Source: Bordetella parapertussis
GTDB taxonomy: Bacteria > Pseudomonadota > Gammaproteobacteria > Burkholderiales > Burkholderiaceae_B
Assembly: GCA_945882005.1 (NCBI GenBank)
Contig: CAMCWG010000068.1
Coordinates: forward strand, 1-11,628
Length of the DNA stretch: 11,628 nt
Direction of reading: 5' to 3'
Of this stretch, positions 1 to 6,821 are shown in pieces. A program made the translations under genes and the position numbers. The stretch's first letter is position 1. Every line of letters starts with the position of its first letter. Under the pieces are notes generated by a model, which did no database searches, was not told the DNA's origin, and was given only the letters and a program-made list of their open reading frames with translations.

Positions 1-35
1 ACACAAAATTAATTGAAGCGCTGACACGAGCATAA

Positions 36-63
36 GTGAGACCATCAGGAGAGATGGTCTCAC
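36..63 (-). terminator. hairpin downstream of the lipase-like gene, probable terminator
   Basis: A perfect 11-bp inverted repeat (arms 36-46 and 53-63, 6-nt loop) begins 8 nt beyond the stop codon of the minus-strand hydrolase. Its position suggests transcript termination or 3'-end protection. On the minus strand the hairpin is followed only by TTATG rather than a proper U-run, so it may work poorly as an intrinsic terminator. The remaining bases to the left edge hold nothing I recognise. Confidence 0.5.
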
Positions 64-71
64 GCGTGACC

Positions 72-1379
72 CTAGCCTTTCGGACAGGCATTTTCTAAGG
101 GCTTCCCATTAATACGGTCCTTCACCCACTGAAGATACATAGGTGCAGAAACGCCAGGCGTCGTAAAGTGAGTTTGCTCGCCTGGCAGCTGAATTCTGCC
201 TACATTCGCTCCCATTGCGCACATCTGCTTTTGATAGAGCTCATGCATTACTGGTGGGACAGCGGTGTCTTTTGTGCCCCAATAAATAATGACCGGGGCA
301 ACAGGCTTAACGGGTTTCACACTCGCGTCAACGAATGACTTGATCCATGCCAAGGTGTTGCTGGGCTGAGGTCTCAAAAGAGATTTGTACTGATCACCGT
401 AAGCATAGTTAAAGGAGTCGGCCATTACATGCACACACTTATTGCTAGCTAATTGGTCTACAACTTTGACGCCTTCATCGGTAAGTACATCCGTCAATTT
501 AAGTTCCGGATAGGCTGCCTGAGCGCCCCAAAGGCCCATTACATAGTGTGCGAATAAGAATATGTTTGGGACATTAGCTTCCGTAAACCCTTTCATGAGT
601 TGAGCCGCACCAGTCTCATCGGTTGGGACTTTTGGAAGCATAGCCGCCACATCTTCGGGCGCCAACGCAACAAAGCCAAGATATTGCAGGTTGTCAGCGG
701 CAGTCCCGCTCTGCGCTAGGTATTCTGGCAAACTAGCGGCAGCGATTGTTGCCCCTCCGCCTTGTGACCAACCGTATAAAACAGTCTTTTGGCCTGCGCC
801 GACCTCCGTCATGGAACTTGCTGCGCGCGCAGAGTTAATGACGTCTCTGCCATTCGTGCCTGCAACAGCATATTGATGCTTACCGCCACCTCCAAGACCT
901 TGGTAGTCCGTTGCAACAACAACGTAACCTTCATTAATAAACTCTTGACCATTCGGAATTCCAAAATCTGTCCAAGAGTTGCCGTCCATCAGAAAATACT
1001 GATTGAGCGCGCGAGTTGGATCGATGACTTGGGATGGGCCACAATTTTGAGCGGAGCCTGTTGTCCCGTGGGCCCACGCCAAAATAGGTCTGCCTTCTTT
1101 TGGGGCAGGTCCAACAGGAGCAATAACCAAGGCCGTCGCAATAGTCTTGCGTTCGCGAACATCCGAGGAGATGTAAGCAATTTTCCAGGCTCGTGCGCCC
1201 TTGAGTGACGTCGGGATCTGCTCTTTTTTGATAATCTGGCCGAGTTTGCCCGCCGGCGTCATTTGCATGACTGACTCATAAAAGGGTGCCATAGGAGGCG
1301 CGGCGAATGTCCCACCCAACGCAAAACAAGAAAATGCTAGCACTAAGCCCTGAGCAAATAACTTCCTGTGTTGTTCCAA
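72..1379 (-). CDS. secreted lipase-family alpha/beta hydrolase
   Basis: Predicted exported serine esterase or lipase of 435 residues, similar in layout to the secretory-lipase (LIP) type of alpha/beta hydrolase. A signal peptide covers about residues 1-27 (basic start, hydrophobic 11-20, TFAA before the likely cut). The oxyanion-loop motif AHGTTG is at 103-108. The nucleophile is Ser205 in GWSQGG. The likely acid is Asp371 in YWGTKD and the likely base is His404 in GEQTHF, so the triad is complete and in the usual order. The start is a TTG at 1377-1379: the frame has a stop at 1428-1430 and no ATG or GTG between them. A GTG at residue 13 is possible but would cut into the signal peptide. No clear ribosome binding site precedes the TTG. 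The gene stands alone, diverging from the dehydrogenase operon. The substrate is unknown; a short- or medium-chain ester or a polyester is a guess. Confidence 0.85.
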   Translation of the reverse strand: MEQHRKLFAQGLVLAFSCFALGGTFAAPPMAPFYESVMQMTPAGKLGQIIKKEQIPTSLKGARAWKIAYISSDVRERKTIATALVIAPVGPAPKEGRPILAWAHGTTGSAQNCGPSQVIDPTRALNQYFLMDGNSWTDFGIPNGQEFINEGYVVVATDYQGLGGGGKHQYAVAGTNGRDVINSARAASSMTEVGAGQKTVLYGWSQGGGATIAAASLPEYLAQSGTAADNLQYLGFVALAPEDVAAMLPKVPTDETGAAQLMKGFTEANVPNIFLFAHYVMGLWGAQAAYPELKLTDVLTDEGVKVVDQLASNKCVHVMADSFNYAYGDQYKSLLRPQPSNTLAWIKSFVDASVKPVKPVAPVIIYWGTKDTAVPPVMHELYQKQMCAMGANVGRIQLPGEQTHFTTPGVSAPMYLQWVKDRINGKPLENACPKG

Positions 1380-1466
1380 TGGTGGTTCGGTTGAGTAAAG
1401 TTTAACAAATCTAGGGTTTATGGCACTTCAAATTGACTGCACATTGACGTCGTGACGCTTGAGCTT

Positions 1467-1494
1467 GAGGCGCGTCCTTGATCACACGCGCCTC
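1467..1494. repeat. perfect inverted repeat in the divergent intergenic region
   Basis: Arms GAGGCGCGT (1467-1475) and ACGCGCCTC (1486-1494) are perfectly complementary, with a 10-nt spacer. It sits between the divergent hydrolase and dehydrogenase genes. Neither side is followed by a U-run, so it is not a good intrinsic terminator for either strand. It could be an operator for a regulator acting on both genes, or an mRNA leader hairpin about 40 nt before the dehydrogenase start. No convincing -35/-10 pair was found in this gap for either gene. Confidence 0.5.
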
Positions 1495-1534
1495 GCGGTC
1501 TAGTAATCTGTTAGCTTAATCTGCGAATAGATAA

Positions 1535-2485
1535 ATGATGATTCCTTCAACGACATTGGCTATGCGAGCACAAAAACTGAAAACATCGTCCGTAGTTCAT
1601 TTTGTGGGTGTGGGGGCAATGGGTGGGCCTATGGCTCAGCGCTTGCTTGCTGGAGGACACACTGTGCGCGTGTTTGATAGCAACCCACAGCGCGTCAAAG
1701 TCTTTGCCGCTCAACATGGCAAGCACACGGCGTTATCTTTAGAGCAACTCGGCTTAGGCGCAGACTATGTTGTGATGATTTTGCCTAATAGCGGCGTAGT
1801 TCAGGACGTGCTGTTCGGGGAAAGTGGCTCAGTCAGTCGTTTAAAAAAGAATGCGATGATTATCGACATGACCTCTGGGCAGCCGAACATGACCTTGTCG
1901 ATGGGTCAGAGATTGGAGGCTTTGAATATTTCATTCATTGATGCCCCAGTCTCTGGTGCCGTCCCTCGAGCTCAAAGTGGAACGCTTACCATCATGACAG
2001 GCGGGGAAGCTGCCTCGGTTGACCGGGCCGAGCCCTTGCTCTCACTGATGGGAACGGTCACACGAACCGGCGCTTTAGGCTCGGGCCATGCGATGAAGGC
2101 GCTCAATAATTTAGTTTCATGTGCGGGCTATCTGATCGGAATCGAAGCGCTGATCATTGGTTCTAAATTTGGGTTAGATCCGACTGTGATGGTTGATGTT
2201 ATGAATAGTTCGACTGGGATGAATAACAGCACTCAGAAAAAATTTAAACAATATGTGCTGTCCCGCAAGTTTGATTCTGGTTTTCCCTTGCATATGATGG
2301 TCAAGGACATCGCGATTGCGATGGGTCTTGCAAGAAATCTTGGCGTGTCTGCACCTTTTGGTAATTTATGCTTAGACTTATGGTCTGGAGCCAAGGGGGT
2401 ATTAGGCCCGAATGTTGATCATACCGAGGTGGCACGACTAAGTGAACAGCTTGCGGGCTGGCAAATCCCAGAATCGGAGTCTTGA
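1535..2485 (+). CDS. NAD(P)-dependent beta-hydroxyacid dehydrogenase (3-hydroxyisobutyrate dehydrogenase / tartronate semialdehyde reductase family)
   Basis: Cytosolic oxidoreductase that interconverts a beta-hydroxyacid and the matching semialdehyde. Residues about 20-185 form the Rossmann domain, with the dinucleotide loop GVGAMGGPMA at 25-34. The substrate-binding signature is at 136-142 and reads DAPVSGA, where most relatives have DAPVSGG. The GxxxKxxxN helix is G184, K188 (catalytic lysine by family analogy) and N192. The second conserved Lys-Asp pair is K257-D258. The helical C-terminal domain is complete and the length (316) is slightly above the usual 290-300, because about 20 extra residues precede the first beta strand. 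An in-frame TAA lies directly before the first ATG (1535), so the gene cannot start earlier. An ATG at 1562 is an alternative; neither has a clear ribosome binding site. It is the first gene of the plus-strand run. Exact substrate (3-hydroxyisobutyrate, tartronate semialdehyde or other) cannot be read from sequence. Confidence 0.88.
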   Translation: MMIPSTTLAMRAQKLKTSSVVHFVGVGAMGGPMAQRLLAGGHTVRVFDSNPQRVKVFAAQHGKHTALSLEQLGLGADYVVMILPNSGVVQDVLFGESGSVSRLKKNAMIIDMTSGQPNMTLSMGQRLEALNISFIDAPVSGAVPRAQSGTLTIMTGGEAASVDRAEPLLSLMGTVTRTGALGSGHAMKALNNLVSCAGYLIGIEALIIGSKFGLDPTVMVDVMNSSTGMNNSTQKKFKQYVLSRKFDSGFPLHMMVKDIAIAMGLARNLGVSAPFGNLCLDLWSGAKGVLGPNVDHTEVARLSEQLAGWQIPESES

Positions 2486-2546
2486 TTTAGCAATTGGTTG
2501 TCGCGTATTTCTTGTAATTACTCTATAAAGTAAAAAACGATTCCCT

Positions 2547-2552
2547 AAGGAG
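2547..2552 (+). promoter_or_regulatory. ribosome binding site of the Bug receptor gene
   Basis: AAGGAG lies 6 nt before the ATG at 2559. It is the strongest Shine-Dalgarno of the run, consistent with high production of a periplasmic binding protein. Confidence 0.75.
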
Positions 2553-2558
2553 ACAATA

Positions 2559-3524
2559 ATGAAAAAAGTATTAGCTTTGCTTGTGATGTGCTTGGGTATT
2601 TCTGTGCCTGCCTGGGCAGACTCAGCTTTTAATCCTACGAAGCCAGTGAAAATCGTTGTGCCATTTCCACCCGGTGGTGGGACAGATGCAGTGTCACGAA
2701 TTCTTGCTGAAAAGTTAACGCAACTTTGGAAACAACAAGTAATCGTTGAAAATCGTGCAGGCGCGCAAGGGAACGTTGGAACTGCTTATGCGGCCAAAGC
2801 CCCCGCTGATGGCTATACGATTGTGCTTGCGCATCAAGGTGCGTTTACTGTCAATCCACATATGTACAAAGATACTGGCTTCGATCCCATCAAGGACTTT
2901 GTCCCAATCACGCGTGGGACTCAGCAACCATTTGTATTGGTGGCGAACCCTAACTTGAATGTTAAAAATCTAAAGGAATTTATCGCGTTAGCAAAAACGC
3001 AGCCTGGCAAGTTGTCCTATGGCTCGAGTGCGTCTGGTCCCCAGTTGACTGGCGAGATGTTCAAAGCGGTAACAGGGGTCGATATGATGCATGTTGCGTA
3101 CAAGGGCGCTGGCCCTGGTATCGTCGATGTATTGGCTGGACACATCGGTTTGTTCGTCGCAAATCCGACGTCTGTCGCACCTCATGTGCGTTCGGGTAAG
3201 CTCGTAGGCCTAGTGATGTTCGGACCCGATGGTGTGTCGGTGCTACCTGATACACCCACTGCCTCGCAGGCAGGCTTTCCTGAACTAGGAAAAATGCCTG
3301 AGTGGTATGGGTATGCAGTGCCTGCTGGCACGCCAGCAAAGGTTGTGGAGCAACTCAACAAAGATCTCGTCACAGCTTTAAAGGATCCCTCGGTCAAAGC
3401 ACGTCTAGATGGGTTGGGACTCAACGCCTCGCCAAGTACGCCCAAGGAGTTTGCCGATCAAATCCAGCGAGACCTGACCGCCTCTAAGGATCTTGTTAAA
3501 AAATCGGGTATGACTGCAAATTAA
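2559..3524 (+). CDS. Bug/TctC-family periplasmic solute-binding receptor
   Basis: Periplasmic substrate-binding protein of the tripartite tricarboxylate transporter type (Bug family). A typical signal peptide spans residues 1-20, with AWA before Asp21. Family hallmarks follow: KIVVPFPPGGGTD at 31-43, the VENRAGAQGNVG block at 63-74, the ADGYT turn at 83-87, and the LSYGSS / GE / HVAYKGAGP blocks at about 152-186 that build the ligand pocket. Length (321) is normal for the family. No TctA or TctB permease genes are near, so this is an orphan receptor that must share a distant permease or act as a sensor. It lies 73 nt after the dehydrogenase and 34 nt before the short-chain dehydrogenase, with no terminator between, which points to a carboxylated or hydroxylated small acid handled by those enzymes. 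Ligand identity is inference. Confidence 0.93.
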   Translation: MKKVLALLVMCLGISVPAWADSAFNPTKPVKIVVPFPPGGGTDAVSRILAEKLTQLWKQQVIVENRAGAQGNVGTAYAAKAPADGYTIVLAHQGAFTVNPHMYKDTGFDPIKDFVPITRGTQQPFVLVANPNLNVKNLKEFIALAKTQPGKLSYGSSASGPQLTGEMFKAVTGVDMMHVAYKGAGPGIVDVLAGHIGLFVANPTSVAPHVRSGKLVGLVMFGPDGVSVLPDTPTASQAGFPELGKMPEWYGYAVPAGTPAKVVEQLNKDLVTALKDPSVKARLDGLGLNASPSTPKEFADQIQRDLTASKDLVKKSGMTAN

Positions 3525-3558
3525 GTATTGGTTGTTTGGTTTGTTTCAGGAGTTGAGC

Positions 3559-4338
3559 ATGCTCAAAGGTAAAGCGGCACTGGTTACGGGTTCGAGCGGT
3601 GGCATTGGTTTAGCCATTGCACAGGAGCTCGCATCAGCGGGTTGTCATGTCGTGCTGCATGGACTTGAAGACCCGAGTGTCGTTGCTGAGCATCTCGCTA
3701 CTATTAGATCGTTCGGTGTGACCGCGCTGTATCTTCAAAAAGATTTACAAAATCCCCAAGAAATTGACCAGATTATTACGACTGCTCTTGAGCAGTTCGG
3801 CGGTATTGATATTCTGGTCAACAATGCTGTGACGCGGCATTTTTCAGCGATTGAGACATTTCCTACGGACCGTTGGGATCAGGCTCTCGCGGTTAATCTC
3901 AGTGCACCCTTTCATTTCGCGAAAGCCTTTTTGCCTGGTATGCGTAAGTCGGGCTGGGGGCGCGTGATCAACATGACTTCAGTGTATGGTCAACGAGGCA
4001 CTCCAAATCGCATTGACTATGTCACGACAAAAAGCGCTCTAATCGGTCTGACGCGTGCGATTGCCGCAGAGGTTGTGGGTCAAAACATTACCTGTAATGC
4101 CCTGTGCCCTGGGTCTGTACTCACTCCAAATATAGAGAGCAGAATCCGTGCCTTAATGCATGAAAAAAATATGGATTGGGATCTTGCGACAGCAGAGTTT
4201 TTGCAAGGCAAACAACCTGGCGGAAAGTTAATTCCAGCTAAACACCTTGCAGAGCTTGCCCTGTTCTTGTGCACGTCAGCGGGTGGGCAGATGAATGGTG
4301 CCATACTGCCTATGGAAAATGGCTGGCTGGCTCTTTAG
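3559..4338 (+). CDS. short-chain dehydrogenase, 3-hydroxybutyrate-dehydrogenase-like
   Basis: Cytosolic NAD(P)-dependent short-chain dehydrogenase/reductase of 259 residues, the classical size. The cofactor loop TGSSGGIG is at 10-17 and NNA at 88-90. The catalytic residues are N113, S141, Y154 and K158, with CPGSVLTP at 183-190. The C-terminal part (NALCPG, an insert rich in Met/Lys/Glu at 195-215, KQPGGKL, final GWLAL) resembles D-3-hydroxybutyrate dehydrogenases more than FabG, but substrate assignment by eye is uncertain. The frame is open upstream to a TTG at 3532. The ATG at 3559 is preferred because CAGGAG (3547-3552) sits 6 nt before it and the protein then begins MLKGKAALVTG as relatives do. 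It is placed between the Bug receptor and the small CxxC gene, probably in the same transcript. Confidence 0.88.
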   Translation: MLKGKAALVTGSSGGIGLAIAQELASAGCHVVLHGLEDPSVVAEHLATIRSFGVTALYLQKDLQNPQEIDQIITTALEQFGGIDILVNNAVTRHFSAIETFPTDRWDQALAVNLSAPFHFAKAFLPGMRKSGWGRVINMTSVYGQRGTPNRIDYVTTKSALIGLTRAIAAEVVGQNITCNALCPGSVLTPNIESRIRALMHEKNMDWDLATAEFLQGKQPGGKLIPAKHLAELALFLCTSAGGQMNGAILPMENGWLAL

Positions 4339-4350
4339 CCGTTAGATGTC

Positions 4351-4725
4351 GTGACAAGCAAATTAAATAGAGAGCAGTTGCGAGACCTTGCAAAGACCAC
4401 AAAGGCTCTTAAGGATTGCCCAGCATGCTCAAGTCTGTCTTGTCCTGGATGGGTATCGGTGCCAGGCTATTTCGATTTGAGTAAATGGCGAGTCTTGGGC
4501 ACACTGAAGACAGAGGGGGCGGAGGAGTCCTGGGATGAATATCACCCAGATGGAACTAATCTTTGGTCCGAAGAAGCGCCGATTGCAATCCAGCACTATC
4601 CTTATAACCGCTCAGATGTTCTTGAATGCAGCCATTGCAAGAGGAAGTTTCTGCATTACACAGAATACGGCGGCTACTATCTAGATCAACGCATCAGAGA
4701 GTTAGCTGTCAAGCTCATTGTTTAG
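4351..4725 (+). CDS. small protein of unknown function with CxxC pairs (possible zinc ribbon)
   Basis: Unrecognised protein of 124 residues. Cysteines C23 and C26 (CPAC), C31, and C93 with C96 (CSHC) suggest a two-knuckle metal site of the zinc-ribbon or rubredoxin-like kind, with about 65 residues between knuckles. The intervening part is rich in Trp, Tyr, Glu and Asp, and the tail (from about 109) is predicted helical. There is no signal peptide or membrane segment, so it should be cytosolic. The GTG start lies 12 nt after the short-chain dehydrogenase stop, suggesting translational coupling. A TTG at 4378 preceded by AGAGAG is an alternative start. An ATG-TCG-TGA minimal frame (4346-4354) overlaps the GTG. 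Being last in the operon, it may be an accessory of the catabolic enzymes; no function can be stated. Confidence 0.7.
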   Translation: MTSKLNREQLRDLAKTTKALKDCPACSSLSCPGWVSVPGYFDLSKWRVLGTLKTEGAEESWDEYHPDGTNLWSEEAPIAIQHYPYNRSDVLECSHCKRKFLHYTEYGGYYLDQRIRELAVKLIV

Positions 4726-4776
4726 TACTGTTGCGTCTAATTCAGTTGTTATGGGCACTACGATCAACGGTCTCAA

Positions 4777-5430
4777 TCAGACTAGTAGGTGTCCAGTCTT
4801 AACGAAGATGGTGCAGCCCTCTTTGCTGAATGGTTGGTGCATGCTCATGTGAGGACTTCTGATCCATGAGCCCGCAGGGTAGCGCCCGTGCTCATCTTCA
4901 AAGACGCCATCAACTACAAATATCTCTTCGCCACCATAATGTTTGTGTGGATTGAAATATGTTTGAGGTGCCCACCGGACTAAAGCCGAGCCAGTACCCT
5001 GCTGCATGAGCGGCATCACGGTAAGCCCCGGGACCATGCCTTGATACCAATCAGCTGTTGCAGTGTTTAGTACTTCTCTCTGAACTTGATCCGGACCAAG
5101 ATATCTTAACTTTACAAAAAGGGTGCAGCCTGTTTCGCTACGCGGTGCATGAGACGAGCCAGGAGGGTTCATGATGTATGTACCAGCAGGATAGTCGCCG
5201 GCTTCATCACTAAATACCCCATCTAAAACCAATATCTCTTCACCATGTTCATGGATATGACTTTCGAATTTAGATCCGGGGTGGTATCGGACGATTGAAG
5301 TCGCTTTCGCTACCTCATCACCCATACGCTCGAGCATTCGTCGCTCAACGCCTGATTGCGGACTTGGAATCCAGGGTAAGTCGTGGTGATTAATCACGAC
5401 TCTCTTGCTGTAATCAGTGTTGATATTCAT
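4777..5430 (-). CDS. double-cupin protein, ChrR-type cupin domains
   Basis: A 217-residue protein with two tandem cupin domains that resemble each other (PGSKF...H.H..GEE.LVLDGVF.DE.G.YPAG and FNPHKH..GEEIFVVDGVF.DE.G.YPAG). Domain 1 has likely metal ligands H58, H60, E64 or E65 and H94. Domain 2 has H162, H164, E168 or E169 and H198. This matches the cupin half of the anti-sigma factor ChrR, but the N-terminal zinc-binding anti-sigma domain (His-Cys-x-x-Cys) is absent and no sigma-factor gene is near. It is therefore more likely a metal-dependent dioxygenase-like enzyme or sensor in the cytosol. It starts 9 nt after the stop of the CaMKII-association-domain gene, with AAGAG as a modest ribosome binding site that follows that stop codon, so the two genes are co-expressed. 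Confidence 0.85.
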   Translation of the reverse strand: MNINTDYSKRVVINHHDLPWIPSPQSGVERRMLERMGDEVAKATSIVRYHPGSKFESHIHEHGEEILVLDGVFSDEAGDYPAGTYIMNPPGSSHAPRSETGCTLFVKLRYLGPDQVQREVLNTATADWYQGMVPGLTVMPLMQQGTGSALVRWAPQTYFNPHKHYGGEEIFVVDGVFEDEHGRYPAGSWIRSPHMSMHQPFSKEGCTIFVKTGHLLV

Positions 5431-5439
5431 ATATTGCTC

Positions 5440-5892
5440 TTAATCAGGCACGGCTGATCGGTGAAATTGAACGATCTGCCATTTTTCTTCACGCTTCGCC
5501 AATACGAATGATGTCCTACCCGGGCGGTAAAAGGTCGCCCCCTCTTTCGTGCCGCTTACTGTGTCCATTCCGCTAATTAGAACTACTGTACTCGAGAGCT
5601 CTACGGTGGAATAGCTCTCTAACTTTGCGCCTCTCGGCATATCTCTTTTGAGACTTTGAAAATACTTTCGGAAGTATTCGGGGGTTTTTCCTACTTCTCT
5701 GCTGCCAGTTCCAATGAAGAGCGCATCAGACGCGTAAAGGCTAACTATTCCCTCAATATCTGAGGTGTTAAAAGCGTGAATCCATCTAGCCAAAACCTGG
5801 AGTGCGTCCTCTTTTGGACCGAGAATAGCTGAAGAATCAGGCGGTGATATTGAAACGGGTTTCGCTGTTACAGTTGCAACGGACCTATTCAT
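5440..5892 (-). CDS. CaMKII-association-domain / SnoaL-like (NTF2-fold) protein
   Basis: A 150-residue protein whose residues about 27-148 form one NTF2-like cone fold. The helix VLARWIHAFNTSDIEGIVSL (33-52) followed by YASDALFIGT is the standard start of SgcJ/EcaC/DUF4440-like proteins. The end, with W138 then FHRSAVP at 143-149, closely resembles the closing FHRSGSP strand of the CaMKII association domain and the equivalent strand of COG4337 proteins. No signal peptide is obvious. The ATG at 5890-5892 is preceded by GAGGA with good spacing. It is the first gene of a two-gene minus-strand operon with the double-cupin protein. The family includes ligand-binding proteins, isomerases and the iota-class carbonic anhydrases, so the activity is open. 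Confidence 0.75.
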   Translation of the reverse strand: MNRSVATVTAKPVSISPPDSSAILGPKEDALQVLARWIHAFNTSDIEGIVSLYASDALFIGTGSREVGKTPEYFRKYFQSLKRDMPRGAKLESYSTVELSSTVVLISGMDTVSGTKEGATFYRPGRTSFVLAKREEKWQIVQFHRSAVPD

Positions 5893-5948
5893 TTAATTCC
5901 TCGGTTGATGACAGGGTATTTAGGTTGGTTTTATTGAGTACGTACGAA

Positions 5949-5954
5949 ATTATA
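5949..5954 (-). promoter_or_regulatory. candidate -10 box for the CaMKII-AD/cupin operon
   Basis: On the minus strand a perfect TATAAT lies about 57 nt before the ATG of the CaMKII-AD gene, giving a leader of roughly 50 nt. No good -35 is found at 16-18 nt (the position reads AGGTAG), so an activator would be needed if this is real. Confidence 0.35.
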
Positions 5955-6026
5955 GGGAAGCCATTTACAAGCTACCTAATGCAACGCGATTATTGATTCT
6001 ATCTGAGGGTTCGGCTCCACGCTTTG

Positions 6027-6032
6027 TATACT
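6027..6032 (+). promoter_or_regulatory. candidate -10 box for the outer-membrane barrel gene
   Basis: TATACT (5 of 6 matches to consensus) lies 62 nt before the GTG start of the barrel gene. There is no convincing -35 at standard spacing, so this is weak support. The gap 5893-6094 would thus hold two divergent promoters. Confidence 0.3.
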
Positions 6033-6094
6033 ATGCGTCGACTCACAATAAGTGACCCTGTAAATTTGTCATCTATCGATCTACCGAGGGAAAT

Positions 6095-6730
6095 GTGTTG
6101 AGAGTGCTTAAGCCGCTCAGAAAAATTTGCGTCAGCGGAGTGGTTTTTATTTTTCCGTGTGCTATCTACGCGCAAGAAAAAAGTTTTGCTGATCCCGCGA
6201 AGAACTTTAGTGGTACAGCGGTTCAGTTCGATATCGGGTACCAGGCTTATTCGATTAAGGCGAGGGATCTGCGGCTCAACTACGGCTCTTTTAAATTGCC
6301 AGATCAACCCTATCAGGGAAGCTCAACTCCTTATTTTTTTGGCCTCAGCCATACGTTCGCTTTAGGTAGTCAAGCGACTATTGCTGCACAAATTGAAGTA
6401 AACCCTGTCAACAAGCAGTATGTACTGTCAGTTTTACCTGGCTACGCTCTTAATCCAGACGTGCAGGTTTACGCGAAGATGGGGCTAGTTAATGCGCAGA
6501 TGAATGTGGATGTGCTTGACAATCAAAATAGAGTTGGTTCGACCATGGGTTTGGTTGCTGCAGTGGGTGCCAAATATCTGTGGACATCAAATTGGTATGG
6601 ATTTGTAGAAACAAATTACATAAAAATGAATTCGTTTAGTTTGCAGACAAAGCGCAATGTATTCACCGTAACCGGCCAGGCAGACTTCTCGGCTTACAAC
6701 ATCATGGTCGGTGTGGGCTATAAGTTTTAG
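6095..6730 (+). CDS. outer-membrane beta-barrel protein
   Basis: A 211-residue protein with a signal peptide (residues 1-26, basic KPLRK then hydrophobic core, AIYA before Gln27). The mature part alternates polar and hydrophobic residues in about eight strands with Gly and aromatic girdle residues. It ends in VGVGYKF with a terminal Phe, the usual Bam recognition signal for outer-membrane insertion. It resembles small OmpA/opacity/OmpW-like eight-stranded barrels. The start is ambiguous: GTG at 6095 and TTG at 6098 both follow GAGGG (6086-6090), while the ATG at 6093 is out of frame and meets TGA after one codon. It is transcribed divergently from the cupin operon and convergently towards the LprI cassette. 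No specific substrate or pore role can be read. The 91-nt gap to the next gene shows no clear terminator. Confidence 0.8.
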   Translation: MLRVLKPLRKICVSGVVFIFPCAIYAQEKSFADPAKNFSGTAVQFDIGYQAYSIKARDLRLNYGSFKLPDQPYQGSSTPYFFGLSHTFALGSQATIAAQIEVNPVNKQYVLSVLPGYALNPDVQVYAKMGLVNAQMNVDVLDNQNRVGSTMGLVAAVGAKYLWTSNWYGFVETNYIKMNSFSLQTKRNVFTVTGQADFSAYNIMVGVGYKF

Positions 6731-6821
6731 TGTGAGGTGCAGTCACAAGCCCCCAAAAGTCGAAAAAAAATAGCGCGAGCTCAGGTGTTGTCTGCTCTCA
6801 GATGGTGGCCCGGGCGGCAAA

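Noticed and set aside
789..1208. Plus-strand open frame of 139 codons antisense to the left hydrolase
   Set aside because: It is wholly inside a gene with a complete catalytic triad and signal peptide; the translation is Cys/Arg-rich with no recognisable motif and no ribosome binding site.
2498..2529. Possible internal promoter (TTGTCG with TATAAA) before the Bug receptor
   Set aside because: The spacer is 20 nt and the -35 match is poor; the gap is equally well explained by a simple operon leader.
3061..3445. Minus-strand open frames opposite the Bug receptor gene
   Set aside because: Shadows of a well-supported family gene; compositions are unlike real proteins of this genome.
3532..3558. 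TTG start extending the short-chain dehydrogenase by nine residues
   Set aside because: The ATG at 3559 has CAGGAG at ideal spacing and gives the usual family N-terminus.
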